From Populus alba (taxonomy: Eukaryota > Streptophyta > Magnoliopsida > Malpighiales > Salicaceae), in NCBI RefSeq assembly GCF_005239225.2, contig NC_133288.1:8823035-8887034 (forward strand): a stretch of DNA of 64,000 bases, read 5' to 3'. Numbering within the stretch: the first letter of the stretch is position 1; each line of letters begins with the position of its first letter. The notes under the pieces were generated by a model, which searched no databases, was not told the DNA's origin, and saw only the letters and a list, made by a program, of their open reading frames with translations. Shown piece after piece: positions 15,764-28,109 of the stretch. Both the position numbers and the translations under genes were made by a program.

Positions 15764-18164
15764 AGAAATCGAGGCTGAACATGGGAGGTGTATTGTGCTA
15801 ACGTTCGCCGGGGTGCGCATTGTTTTGCTTGAGGCTGAGGTGGTGTACTCGGTGTTTAGGCCCGCTGTCTGATCCGAATGGTTATCCATTTCTAAATTGG
15901 ACTCCGAGTTTAGGTCCAAGCAAGGTCCCGTGGGAAATGGATTGAGTGGGCAATAGAAATTGTACTGAACAAATCTATCTTGTAGGCTAGGACAAGAAGT
16001 TGGCTTTTTTAATGGTTTTAAGTTTAAGCTTTGTGGTTATTGATATGATAATTGATGGAAATTTTATAGTTATTAATTTTTTAGTTTATAAAATTAATTA
16101 AGATATATATAAGCTAAGCTAATATGGATACCACATTAATAAAAAAAAAATATTAAACAAAACAAAAAAATATTGTAAATTATAATTGGGACTCCATCAA
16201 TATCTTTTCTTTTTTTGGTACAGAGAAAAAGGATATCTATTAAAAAGCTTACTCCAACCTAGTATTGCTAAAGTTAGCCTAATGGATTAATTCAATGATA
16301 TTTTGGTGGATATCATGTTAAATTTAATAAAAATTGACCCTGTTAATCTTAATTCCGTTAAAATTCAAGTAAAACTCAATTTTAATTTTTTAAAAATCAA
16401 AATAATTGTTGTTTTAATGTTTAAAAAATTGATATTATTTTAACTTGGATTAATATACTCTAATTTTGACTCGCATCATAGATTAAGATAGATTTTGATA
16501 ATTTTTCTCCAAACTCAACAAAGTAACGCTAAATATCTTATAAAAAATAATTTAAAAATTGACATAAACTATTGGATCATGATTTTGTGAGGCCATTTAT
16601 AAATCATGTTAACTTATCAATTTATAAGTATTTTTTTAGTGTCTTTTTTATCATAAATTTTTTTTTATGGTGTTTAACATTATTCATCTCCATAAAATAC
16701 AAAAAACTTACTTAATAAATGTTATTTTCTGTCTTTCGTCAAAAGTCATTTTTCATGGATGAAATCAATATATTTTGACCAAGATATCAATCTTTTTATG
16801 CCTATTGGACGTATAAATTTCAAAAAATAAAAATCATTTTCATGCCCAAATTTAGAATCTGAGATTATTTATTGCCCTGATTCAAAAAAAATCCAAGCTC
16901 ACAATACCCCATTTCAATGCCAAAAACTGGCCATGTGTGAAACACAATTGGATCATAAGTTTTGATTATTATGCTCAATGTTATATCAATTTGATTCACT
17001 ACATTCCTATAAAAAAAATGTAAAAATAATATTTTATATGTATAACTATATAAAAAATAGAATCAAATAGGCTTTTAGTTGGTTTTGATTGGGTTTCAAA
17101 ATTTTTAACAGTACAGGTTGAATAAAAGAATTAAACCAACCATTTTAGTCTGGTTTGATTGGGTTTTATATTTATTTGTTATTTATTAAAACTAAATAAG
17201 CCTAATTTGAATTAATAGGCTTTAAGTTGGTTTTGATTTAATGGACCTTTTATTTTAATTTTTCAATTTAGTTTGATTATGGTCAATTTCTAAAATCTAA
17301 AACCAAAATAAAAATGAACCATATTTTAAAATTTCCAACTGAAATTATTCAAAAAAATCATTCAATTAAGTTAATTTTATATCAAGAGATATTCTGAATC
17401 TAGACTTTAACTGGTTTTATTTGTTTTTACGTTTTAAATGTGTTTTTAAAAAAAATTAAAAAATTTTATTTTTTTTGTTTTAAATTAATATTTTTTTATA
17501 TTTTTAAATTATTCTGATGCGTTGATATTAAAAATAATTTTTAAAAAATAAAAAAATATATTTTTGATATATTTTCAAATAAAAAATATTTTGAAATATC
17601 GTTGTTTGTTGTGGGCTTTATAGCTGGGCTCCTCTTCCCGTGGGCTTCTTTTAACTGTTGTTCCTTGTCACTTTAGTCCTGAACCAATTAGACGATTTCA
17701 AGGGCTCTTTAGATAATAGATTATATAATGTACAATTTGAAACTCAAAAATAAAAATTCTTATATTCATCATCATATACACACGGTGGGTGTAGTCGGTA
17801 CTGCCTAATTTTAAAATTAAGAGCGATGGTTTTATAGAATTAAGTGAAAATATCATAAGAAAATAAATTCTTGAAAAAAATTACATTTTAAGAATTTTCC
17901 ACATCAAAGTTATAAAAAGAAAAAAAAGAAATGGAGGCTGAGAGGGACCAATCTAAAAATCAACAAATACCTCAAGGACCACTGATGCAATTAGCACATC
18001 AATCCAATTCCATAGTCAAAAGGAAGCTTCCAAACGACGCGCTTTTGAAATTTCCTTTCCACTTCCTTTCATCATTCATTTAACGTATCTGCCAAAACCG
18101 AAACCAGGAAACATAAGTCTCTCTTCTCTTCCAAGCCAAAAAAAAAAAAAAACAAATTCCAAAA
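15764..18164. other. Divergent intergenic region with AT-rich repeats
   Basis: This lies between the start of NRPB1 (minus) and the start of the CxxC gene (plus). It is mostly AT-rich with no coding frame. 17060-17290 contains a motif close to GGTTTTGATTGGGTTT several times, including a direct repeat at about 17070-17095 and 17217-17245. 17400-17610 is a MITE-like copy. 18000-18164 is the likely promoter and leader of the next gene and includes a CT-rich run just before the ATG. Confidence 0.5.
17400..17610. repeat. AT-rich MITE-like repeat copy
   Basis: It has the same body as the copy at 5363-5556: a core resembling ATTATTCTGATGCGTTGATA flanked by T-rich and A-rich arms. The outer ends, with TTTGTTTTTACGTTTTAAA on the left and a GTTGTTTG-type right end, look like weak terminal inverted repeats. 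Confidence 0.5.
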
Positions 18165-18545
18165 ATGGCGTCCATCTACACCTGCATAGAATGTGGAACA
18201 AACCTGAATCTAAACACAGCCCATCTCTACCCACAAGACTTCTACTTTGAAGCTGGAAACAAAGGCACCCTCTCATTTTCTTCAATAGACTCGACAAAAT
18301 TCAGGTTTGAAAAAGAAGACAAGATCAGGCCATTTTTTGAGACGGTGAACTACTGGGGCATTCAAAGAAAGAGAACCAAGATTAAGTGTAATAACTGTGG
18401 CTGTCTTGTTGGTTATATTTATGATGATGGGCAGCCTTCAACTATTAGTCCTGGTCAGTTTGGTCTTGGTCCTAGTCAGGCTATCCCAAGGGCTCCTAGG
18501 TATAGGTTCAAGACTAAGGCTCTCAGGATTGCTTCTGAAACTTGA
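18165..18545 (+). CDS. Small two-CxxC protein, At4g08330-like
   Basis: A single-exon gene of 126 residues starting MASIYTCIECGTNLNL. Two cysteine pairs, CIEC near residues 7-10 and CNNC near 75-78, probably bind one zinc in a ribbon- or Mss4-like fold. Between them is a segment with FEAGNKGTLSFSSID and a basic WGIQRKRTKIKC run. After them come GCLVGYIYDDGQP and a basic tail. The arrangement of CGxxLNL, WGxxRxRTKxxC and GNxIGxAYD-type motifs is that of the plant family of Arabidopsis At4g08330, which is called chloroplastic in databases but whose function is unknown. No clear transit peptide is visible here because the first cysteine pair is so close to the start. A CT-rich leader and an A-rich run directly precede the ATG, and an AATAAA lies at 18789-18794. 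Confidence 0.85.
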   Translation: MASIYTCIECGTNLNLNTAHLYPQDFYFEAGNKGTLSFSSIDSTKFRFEKEDKIRPFFETVNYWGIQRKRTKIKCNNCGCLVGYIYDDGQPSTISPGQFGLGPSQAIPRAPRYRFKTKALRIASET

Positions 18546-19596
18546 AGGGTTCGTGATTGATTGAGGCTTATTGGGTTTTTGAGTCGTTGATTTCTGTGTA
18601 GGATTTGTACGGTTTGGAGGGGTTTTAGATGGATTGGTGGTTTGAGTTCGTGGGCCCTTGATTATTGCTGTTGTTTCTGTACTAGTGGCAAATTCGATGT
18701 GAATTTTTTTTGTAGTGTTAAAATCATGTTTTGATGATCTTTGATTCTTGGAATTTTTTTTTTTTTTTTTGTATACCTGTCGATAAAGAATAAAGCTTTT
18801 GTTTCTGGGAATCTAGTGTTCTATTTATGGCTGTTGTGATTCTTATTGGTGCTATGGATGTAAATCAATTGCTTCTTATCTCAACAATTGAATTTAATTA
18901 TTCTGAGGAAATCAGGGCTCTAAAAGAGCAGGATATATAGGAAGAGTAATGTAATAGATCTATGACAAATTGTTGCTGTTTATCGGTTATGAGATTACAG
19001 TGAACACACTAGTCGATTTCTTATGAAGGAAGGCTTTATACTGGTTGAATTTCAGGGATATCAAGGTTGAGGGACACCAATGTTGTTAATATTTATTGTT
19101 CCATCAGGTTAAAGCTAGATTTTAGAAGCAGCATGTTCTTCCATTATGTCTATGAGGTTTTGACATGTGGGTTTTGGCAGATGCCTCTATATCATGGAAG
19201 GGATATGGTTACTTCCATGAAAGTAAACTTGGGAAACGAAATGCTGGTTTGAATTAGTTTTGGCAAACATCATTTTATGTATCACTTGTCAATTTGGGAA
19301 TCTGGGGCTGTACCTACCAGTCAATTTTTCTTGTGTTAAGCTGTAGGACCCAATTTGTGCTGTTATGTACTCAGCTAACCTGGTCTTTCTATGAAAAAAT
19401 AAAGTGGTGAATACAAGAAAGAATTGTGACTGGATTGCCAATCTACCGGTCAGTTGGAAAATTAGGTTGGATCAGTAGCTCTTGTGGGTTGGTTGTGGAA
19501 TTAGCTCATCATGGCTTTGGTTTTTATATCTTGACAGTCTTCTCTTTTGTGATCTCATTGATAGTAGTGGAAAATTGACAATTGATCTGCCTAAAG
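18546..19596. other. 3' region of the CxxC gene and upstream region of paralogue A
   Basis: 18546-18800 is the T-rich 3' UTR, with AATAAA at 18789-18794 and a T-run at 18759-18770. 18800-19596 has ordinary gene-like composition but no conserved frame. It may contain the promoter and a non-coding first exon of the next gene; I could not fix a transcription start. Confidence 0.5.
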
Positions 19597-21080
19597 ATGA
19601 AGCAAACGAAAGTGGAAACTGGAGATGTCTGTGGAAAGACAACACAGTCAATACCCCCACCCCCACCCCCTCCCCCTCCCCTTCCAAGGTTCTGGGTTCG
19701 GAAGAAGGTTACTGAGAGTGTCACAAAGCAAGAGATTGCAAAGTTTTGGAGGAAAAAGCTTACTGAGGAGGAGGATCACTTCCTTGCTGCTATCAAGGCT
19801 GCTGCACGTATCAGAGCTAGAAATCTCTCTGTAAGATCATATAACTAACATTTGAAACATTTCATTCGTTAGTTCCTGGGTATCTAAAATATAAGAGGAG
19901 GAAAAGATATCAATGACTGTTCCAATTGTGAGAGTATTTTGGTTCACTTGAACAAAATAAATCAATCTTAAGACATGTTTTAACTCCTAGCTAAGAAGCT
20001 AATATTGTTTGAGATTCAATCTAATAAATTCCTGTTCTCAAGCTACCTGCCTATGACCAGCGGCTGATTGTCAACTTATTAGATGGACAAGAAATCTCAG
20101 TGAGGGAGCAAACGTTTCAGATTTGTAAGGCTAATTCAAATAGCCTTCAGGGATGAACTCATAGAGGTTGCAAAACCTCAATTTTGAGCTGATGCCCTTT
20201 CATAGAGATCAAGTGTAGCAGCTGGTGTGGTAATGAATTTATCGACATGGGTGTCTTGCTATTTTTGTTACCCACTGGTGAACAAACCAAAAAGCCACCA
20301 ATACATTTCACTTGGTTAAAACTTGGAAACTATTATATGTAAAACTAATATGATTACCAAACACTTTGCTGCTGCAATTTTACGACTTTAAGTTATGGAC
20401 AACAGGATTAGCTTGTCGATTGATATGTTTTTTCTTTGAATTCGTAGACTTCAATTATTGGCATTTGAATTTTCTTATGCTTGATTAGCACGTTGAGAGT
20501 TTGTTCCATCTGATATAGGAGGATGGCTATAAGCAATTTGAAGAGTCGTTGAAGGATGATGATGGTGCTAAAGAGAACGACACTACAAGCCTCAGTAGCG
20601 GCAAAGATACCAGGAACAATGAAGTGCGTGTGGGAATAAAGGACTGGTGAGTTAAACTTCTTGAAGTGCCTGTGGTTCTGTACAAGTTTGTTGATGATGA
20701 GACTAAAATTAACCTTCTTAAGACTAGAATTTCCTCGAACTAGTCTAGTAGTGGAAGCAACTGAGGTGTTCTTGATCAACTTTTTATTGACTAACAGGTT
20801 ATTACTGTTTTAGATTTTGTTCCCTCTCTTTATTCTGATTGCGAGAAACAGAGGTTATTGATTCTCGTCGAAAATAAGATTTGACATGTTCTCTCCATCC
20901 CGGAACGATGATCTTTTAATTAACGTGTGCAGGTGGACAAAGAGCAAATATGCATACTTGAACCAGCCCGCCATCAAGTCCAAGGATCCTCCGAAAAGAA
21001 GATCTTCCAGTTACACTCCCAATTATTTTTCTTTTAAGCCCACAACTCCCCTGTATCCTACCTCCTTAGGTGTTTTTTAG
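19597..21080 (+). CDS. Uncharacterised small plant protein, tandem paralogue A
   Basis: Three exons, 19597-19830, 20519-20646 and 20933-21080, join in frame to 169 residues. I do not recognise a named family. The N-terminus (MKQTKVETGD, then a run of nine prolines) is unlike the neighbouring paralogue; from RFWVRKKVTESVTKQEIAKF onward the two align. Exon 1 carries an alanine/arginine-rich helix (HFLAAIKAAARIRARNLS), exon 2 an acidic segment (QFEESLKDDDGAKE), and exon 3 the best conserved block, DWWTKSKYAYLNQPAI, whose first tryptophan codon is split by intron 2. The end is basic, then hydrophobic. No signal peptide or membrane segment is seen. An AATAAA lies at 21266-21271. The first ATG is uncertain because the proline-coding C-rich tract has no counterpart in paralogue B; an upstream exon or a different start is possible. 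Confidence 0.7.
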
Positions 21081-21419
21081 TCCCATTGGTGCTCCTCTCT
21101 CAATTAGATTGCTTGATTTTGTTGAAGCTGGTTGGGATGGATGATTTGTACTTTTGTTTTTTTTTTAGATTTGCTTGTCCTGCAGTTGCTGTGACAATGC
21201 TTGAACTCCAGCTGATGGTTTGGAATTGTACAACACCAAAACCATCGTGAGATGCGTTACTTCTGAATAAATGTGCTTTCAGACACTCCTTTTAAGTTGT
21301 TCCCTTGTAGCTTCAGATGCTACTCTCAACCTTTTTCATGGATGAAGAAAGTACACGTGATAATTCAGACAAATCTGTACTGATGTAATGGGGTTGTTTT
21401 TCAATTAACATTTCTGTTA

Positions 21420-21560
21420 ATGATTTTTTTTTTAATTATTTTTAATATTAGTATATCAAAATGATTTAAAACTACTAAAAATATATTAATTTGAATTTAA
21501 TAAAAAAATTAAAAAAATTAAAATTTTTTAAAATAATTTTTAAAACATAGAACCAAACAA
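21420..21560. repeat. AT-rich MITE-like repeat copy (inverted)
   Basis: An AT-rich body in the opposite orientation to the copy at 5363, with the variant core TATATCAAAATGATTTAAAA and an end reading AACCAAACAACAG. It lies in the 3' flank of paralogue A. Confidence 0.45.
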
Positions 21561-21637
21561 CAGTAATCAGCTGGTTACCCCCAACTTTGCTTACAAATCC
21601 TTACCAGCCAGTATACATGTTATTTTCGAGGAATTTT

Positions 21638-21838
21638 TTTTTTTTTTTGATAACTGAGGTGTCCGGGCCAGCTTGCGCGTACCACAACTAATTTCCGGGT
21701 CCACTGAACATCCTGCAAGCCCAGTGAACATGTAAGACACCACGGGAGTGACAGAAATACTCTTTGAAGTTCGAACCCGGAACGTTCGCAAGGATTGAAC
21801 TTGCAGTTTATCACATCAGCTAAGCCCTCAAATGTTTT
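21638..21838 (-). mobile_element. tRNA-derived SINE (copy 1) with target-site duplication
   Basis: Read on the minus strand, the element starts near GGGCTTAGCTGATGTG (A-box-like) and has a B-box-like GGGTTCGAACTT about 40 nt later. It ends with GCAAGCTGGCCCGGACACC and a run of A. The 9-bp direct repeat AGGAATTTT stands at 21629-21637 and 21839-21847, exactly at the two ends. An internal RNA polymerase III promoter, a poly(A) end and a target-site duplication together mark it as a SINE. Confidence 0.85.
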
Positions 21839-22019
21839 AGGAATTTTCTCTGTAAGGTGGGGAAGCACGGCCTTACCTCCCCACCTAGGCTATCTGTTGG
21901 TTACAAACAAGACTGAAATTTATTTATTTTTAATTATATAAAAGCCAAAAAACAAAGTCAGAAATCTCATAACTTAAACAAATAATAAAAGGTTTCTAGA
22001 GTATTTGCTTTTGTATTAT

Positions 22020-22190
22020 AACCCGTTTTTAAAAGTATTTTTTAAATTATTTTTTATTTAAAATGAATTAAATTAATATTTTTTAAAATATTTTTTTGAT
22101 GATTTTAATATATTAATATAATAAATAAATAAAATATTATTTTAATATATTTTCAATTAAAAATTATTTTTTAAAAATATCCTAAACCAA
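22020..22190. repeat. AT-rich MITE-like repeat copy
   Basis: An AT-rich body of the same type, with a left end reading CCCGTTTTTAAAAGTATT and a right end reading AAAAATATCCTAAACC. It lies between the two paralogues, upstream of paralogue B. Confidence 0.45.
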
Positions 22191-22454
22191 AACGAGGAGA
22201 GAGTTTTTGGTCAAGCAATAAACAAATATTAAGCATTGAGAACTGTGAAATTTTCTTGGCAGACTCGGAATATTGATTTTTCACGTTGCCCATTACTACA
22301 CAGAGAATTAACAAAGGAGAATTACGGAATAAAAAAATAACGAGACGTTGATTTCATATTGACTTCACTTAACAATGCCCAGCAAAACAAAACCGGCCGC
22401 GTCTCTTGCTTTGAGCTCGCCCTGCATTATCTAATCGAACAAGAGAGAATAACA

Positions 22455-24574
22455 ATGTCGACGACCCACCTTCAAAGATTCTGGGCGAGGAAGAGTGCTG
22501 TTGGTGAGAGCGTGACAAAGCAAGAGATTGCTGAGTTCTGGAGGCAAAAACTTGTCGACGAACAGGATCACCTGCTTTATGCTATCAAGGCTGCAGCACG
22601 TCTCAGGGCTCACAATCTCTCGGTGAGGATCATTTAGTTTTCATTAATTCCGACTAATCTTCACTTGCTGAATGACTAAAGTATATGGCAGCAATAATTA
22701 ATGAGATACGCAGTGATTGTCACTCTACTGATGAACATGGTTTTTTTTTTTTTTTTTTTTAATAATGCTGCTGATGAATTTCATGATTTTAATTCATGCA
22801 CAGAAAAATCCCAAAGACACAAGTGAGCAATTAAGTGTTATTATAGCTTGAATATTAGGTAAAAACAAAGAGAATTAATTCCATCCCATTTTGAAAGTTT
22901 TGTTATACAGAGATACTAAAATTAATAGATTTGGATATTAAAGAGAACATTTGAAGCGATAACTAAAATTTAGATATTATATATACATCAATTTTTATTT
23001 TCAGAATTAACTTAATTTAATTAATTAATTATGTATAATATCTAGTATGTAGAGTTGTGCTTTTTAAATTCTACACACTTTATAGATACCTGTCTTTAAA
23101 TTTCTACAAATATATTGGTCTTAAAAAGTATTATTTTCTTTATAAATATCAGTTTGATATTCACATAAATTAATTAGCAAAACATTCTTCTTCTCTCATT
23201 TTTTTTTTATAAACTCTTTGTTTATGTTAATAAAAAATAAAATGAATATTCTTAAGAAACTTATAAAAATTATTGTATATAAGTTTTAAAACTTCGTTGT
23301 AACCTAAAAGTATATTACCTTAACCAGGGAGACAGTTAATATTTTAAAAGATAGTATCTTCATGTCTCAAAGCTTTCTTTGTCACACACACATGCCTGTT
23401 TTTTCTGTGTTCTTGGGTCCAAACAAACCATAGATCAAGCCTGTATTTTGTAGCAAAAATCAGCGAAACGCAGTGGTTAGTTTTAATATTGGGGTATTTA
23501 ATTTTCTTTCCTACTAACTTGCTGCTAATTAATCCTACAAAAAAGAAAATGAATGGGAAATATTAGCAACGAAAGGCAGTGGTTAGTTTTAATACTTGGT
23601 TCATTGGACTGAGCCAATTGCATCCTCTCAATTTATTGTTACATACAACAGCGTTCCTTGCATCAATCAATCAAAGCTATTTTTGAACTACGTTTATCGG
23701 AAATATTCTCTTGTTATATGTTGAAGTCTCTTTAAATACAAATAAATAAATAATTTTTGTATATGTTGAACTTCGAGTCTACTAGCTGGTGGCTCGCTTG
23801 GGGGTGATATACCCTGTATACGACCAACGTTCAATTGTCTATTTGGCTTTACAATGAAATTTCTGCGAGGAAGCAATCTAAACGGGTTGAAATCATATTT
23901 TAATTTATTTCTAAACAAAAAAGTTTTAAACGTAAACACTACCTCACTCTCAAATACCAGTATTTTTTTACTGATTTGTAGCATCTCAGAGTTTACTAAG
24001 CAGCTTTAAATGGGCTACTGCTGATCTTGAGGTCCAGGCCCTTGTTATGAGAGGTGTAGATCATATGAATCACATATAGAGTAGGTTGTAATTTCCATTG
24101 AAGCTCAACTCGATCTCAAGTTGATGCCCTCTCACAGGGGTGATGTATTTAGGCGTGATAGTCTGACTTGGGTGACAACTTGCAAACCATAGGTGAGAAA
24201 ACTGAAGTTTCTTGCGTGATTGTTTGACTTGTTGAAGTTTTGTGGTGTAGGAGGATGATTACAGGCTCTTTGAAGAATCGCTGAAGGATGAAGATGACAT
24301 TAAAGAGAACGAAAGCACAGAATATGGGAAGAACAGTGAAATGCGTTTGGGAATAAACGACTGGTAAAAGCTGGATTTCTCCAACCACTTGTGGTTTTGA
24401 ATAAGTTTGAAATTCAGTATGTTCTTAAAGATGAAACTATTTATGTTTTCTTTAATCTTAATTATATATATTTCAATTAACACAAGCAGGTGGACAAAGA
24501 GCAAGTATGCATACTTGAACCAACCTGCCATTGATGATGAGTCGCTGGATCCTCCCAAAAAGGCAATCTTTTAG
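22455..24574 (+). CDS. Uncharacterised small plant protein, tandem paralogue B
   Basis: Three exons, 22455-22622, 24251-24363 and 24490-24574, join in frame to 121 residues starting MSTTHLQRFWARKSAVGESV. Exon number, intron phases (0 and 2) and protein order match paralogue A: KQEIAEFWRQK, an alanine-rich helix ending RAHNLS, the acidic FEESLKDEDD segment, and DWWTKSKYAYLNQPAI. The protein ends shortly after DPPKKAIF, whereas paralogue A continues for about 30 residues. The DNA after the stop still aligns with A's coding sequence in a shifted frame, so a small indel has changed one of the two ends. Intron 1 is longer than in A and still shares a block near 24050-24160 with A's intron (20140-20235). 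Function is unknown. Confidence 0.75.
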
Positions 24575-26796
24575 TTATACCACCAAGAATTTCTCTTTTA
24601 ATCCCACAGTTCCCCTGTGTTCAAGTTCTCAGGGCTATTTTAAGCCCCCGTTGAATTAGTTTCAGTTCATTGAATTGCCTGACTTTCTTGAAGTTGCTTT
24701 TCTTTTTCTTTCTGTTATGAGAGAGATGTTTGAACCTCTGACCTCTTCTGAAGAGGCTAACATAGTTGAATTACAATCTTATTGGCATTTTTCATGTTGG
24801 TTGCAAGGCATGATTTGTACGCTTTGTAGGGGTTGTTCCTAAAAACATAAAAATAAAAATATGAGACTCGAGTTATTAATTTGATTAGGTCCGATAAACT
24901 CAGCTAATTTGAAAACAAAAAAAAAAAAAAAAAAAAAAATTTGAACTCAAGCTCATCCAAGTTAGCATACTAAATATACAACTTAAAATATATCATTGTT
25001 ATTATAATAATATTATCACCATAATATTATTTACTCATTTTTAAAAGATTAATTATTAAATTATTTTTTTAATATTTATGTTTTTCAAAAATATAGTATT
25101 AAATAAATTTAAATTTCATTCTGAAATTTCAGTATTATTTTTTCATTCTTATTTCTTACCGTGGTGGATTATTTAAAATGTGATTTTAATTTGTCCATTC
25201 TTATTCCATTTCGCACTTGTAATGAAGCCCTATGTGAGCGTTAGATGCATTGTTATTATACTCAGTCAGATTTATTGAGTTGACCCGTCACCTGAAACCT
25301 GGTATGGTCTATAAAAAGTAAAACTCGGGCAGACAATTGGCTCGGTGAACTTCGTAACCTGCTGGATTAATCCATGATTCGAGAGGGCTGACAAAACCTG
25401 TAAAAAAACTGATATTTTTTTTAACTGGACAAATTTTTACAAAGGAAAAATAATAATAATGAAGGCGTATCAAGGTGTCATTTCTCTGATTGGCCGAGGA
25501 AGAAACAAAGAGGGAACATTTTCCTTATAAACAGAAAAATTAAATGAAGGCATAAAGGTGACATTTTTCTACAGCATGCCCATGAACATTGCAACGCTGA
25601 ATTATGCCCACTGTTTTTCCTAGTAAAGTGAGAATTAAAATCAAGAGCATTGGAGGAAAATATTCCCGGGGACACAAAGGGCATTGGGTTCAAGTTAAAG
25701 GAGGACAAAAAGAGAGAGAGAGAGAGCGCATTGCCTTGTGCACGTGATTTTTTTTTTTTTTTTTACTCAATCCAATCTCATACAAGTCTATCATTTTTTT
25801 TTTCAATTGTTAGTTAAGTTTATTATATAAATATTAGAAAAAAAAATTTTAATTTTATAAATAGAATTGAAAGTTTATTAGTATAAATACTTTATATTCA
25901 CAAGAAAATAATTATGTTTTTTTAATATAAAATAAAAAAACTCTTTTAATTTAAAATTTTTAAGTTAAAAGAAAAGGATAATATTTTTTCAACATAAATT
26001 ATTTTTTTAAATAATATTTTAAACTTTATTATTTATAATATGTATAGTTCATTGGTTGTTTTTTAATTTTTTTCATATGTTATATATTTTTAAAAAAATT
26101 ATAAGTTAATCTGACCCGGGTAATTCATGACCCGGTTTTTTAGCTGGGTCAACCCCTAACCATGTTATGCTTACATGTTCTCCAGGCTGGCATGTAAATC
26201 CAGATTTGTCAATAAGATTATCGTATAAGAATATTTTAATCACACCATAAAGCATAAGGATGTATGCTCAGTCAAATATGCTCATCACCCCCACGTAGAT
26301 GGATTAATAAGATGGAAGTTTCTGAGTAGCCTTTCTCGAATAAACACATAAAGCTATCCTCTATTTACCTAACTTTTGCTTACTAAGTCTTTAAAGCTCT
26401 ATTTTATTCATAGGTTTGAAATGCAGCCCAACAGGTGAAACTAAAACCTAGCCAATCTAAGGACTGAAACCGAGCTGGGTTAAACTGAAAAAAAAAAACC
26501 TAGTATGACCTAGCGACCCTGGCAAAACTGTGAAAACCCTATTGATTTTAATTTTTTTTTACTAAAATAATATCATTTTAATTTTTTTTTAAAAAAAATA
26601 TATTTTTAACCCAACCATGGATCCGATCAAGACCCGATAATCCTTATTAAAACCCAAGAACCTGAATCTTGGACCTGAGCTGGCCACCATGATGTACCGT
26701 CTTAAAACTATGATTTTATTTATTCGTAAGTACTTATCTTTCCAAGGTGCATTTATGACTGGCAAGCTACCGATTTTTTTTTTTTTAAAAAAAGTT

Positions 26797-26960
26797 CTAA
26801 GGTATTTAAAATTATAGAAAGAATTGTATTTTAAAATATTTTTATTTAATAATATATTAAAATAATATATTTTTTTAAAAAAATAATTTTATTTGACATA
26901 TTAAAATCATTTAAAAATATAAAAAAAAAATTTTAAAACAATTTTTTTTTTTTTTTTTTT
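26797..26960. repeat. AT-rich MITE-like repeat copy
   Basis: A diverged copy of the same AT-rich body, bounded on the right by a T-run. It is followed by ordinary sequence at about 26961. Confidence 0.4.
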
Positions 26961-27489
26961 AATGCTGCATTTCAAACTGCCCATTGACCGCTAACTTCCA
27001 TTCATTAATATTAAGTCATTTATCCATTAAATTTAAAATTGACCATTCAGAATCGGAATAATATTTTTTTATAATTTTTTTTCCGGTTTTATGTATCCCT
27101 TCATTTTTTGGATTTAAACCCAAAAATCGTCATGCAAGGAAATGGAAATGACCCTCTTACATCCTAGTTGATCCTCCCAAAAAAACGTATACGAGTTATA
27201 TAATAATGGTTCTGAAAATTTTAAAAAATATAATTTAATTGATGGTTAGATTTGTTTATTTTTTTAAATATTACTAGTTTGAGTTTTATAAATTCAGAGT
27301 CAATAAAGATTTACATAATCATTAACTTCAAAATTCGTAAAATTAATCAAGATATATATAAATTCAAACATCTATATTAATAATAAAAAAAATATAAATG
27401 GTCAGAAACTAAGATTCAGTGCATGCAAACGAAAGCTAACATAAACAGGCACTGCCAAATTTGCTGTGAATAGCATATTTAGGGGTATT

Positions 27490-27720
27490 ATAATGTTTGT
27501 ATTTTAAAATATTTTTTATTTAAAATAAATTAAAATAATATTTTTTATTTTATATTAATTCATTAAAACAATACAAACATATAAAAAAAATTATTTTATT
27601 TAAAAACAATTTATTTTTTACACCAATTCATTTTTTAGACAAGTTCATTAAAATTATTTAAAAACATAAAACAAAATTTAATTCTTTTAAAAAAATATTG
27701 TTTAAAATGCAATTCTATAC
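27490..27720. repeat. AT-rich MITE-like repeat copy, partly duplicated
   Basis: An AT-rich body in which the motif resembling TTCATTAAAACAAT occurs twice (about 27550 and 27645), suggesting a nested or internally duplicated copy. Confidence 0.4.
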
Positions 27721-28066
27721 CGCCACTAGTTGAGTTTTTAATGTCTCTTTCTAGATCGGAATGACCGACAACTTTGCATTTCATTATTTTTGTGTTATAC
27801 CACTAAGCATCCATTACGAGGGAATCTGGTTTGGATAAGAAAGCTCAACAATTATATATATGAAAAAAAAAAATCAATTGGTGCTTTTCTTTTTCTTTCA
27901 GAAATTAAACCAAAAAAACACACGCCCCATTTTTTAGGTAGTTGAGGAAAACGAAAGCTATGGTGATACAGCACCTTTCATTTCAGAAGCCATATGCGTT
28001 ATCTGAAATTAGCTTTTTATTACAATTAATTTTCAGTATATCATCATTTATCCAATTTTTAACATT

Positions 28067-28070
<4 letters not shown>

Positions 28071-28107
<37 letters not shown>
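28071..28107. repeat. (TA)n microsatellite
   Basis: An uninterrupted TA dinucleotide run of 37 bp. Confidence 0.98.
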
Positions 28108-28109
<2 letters not shown>

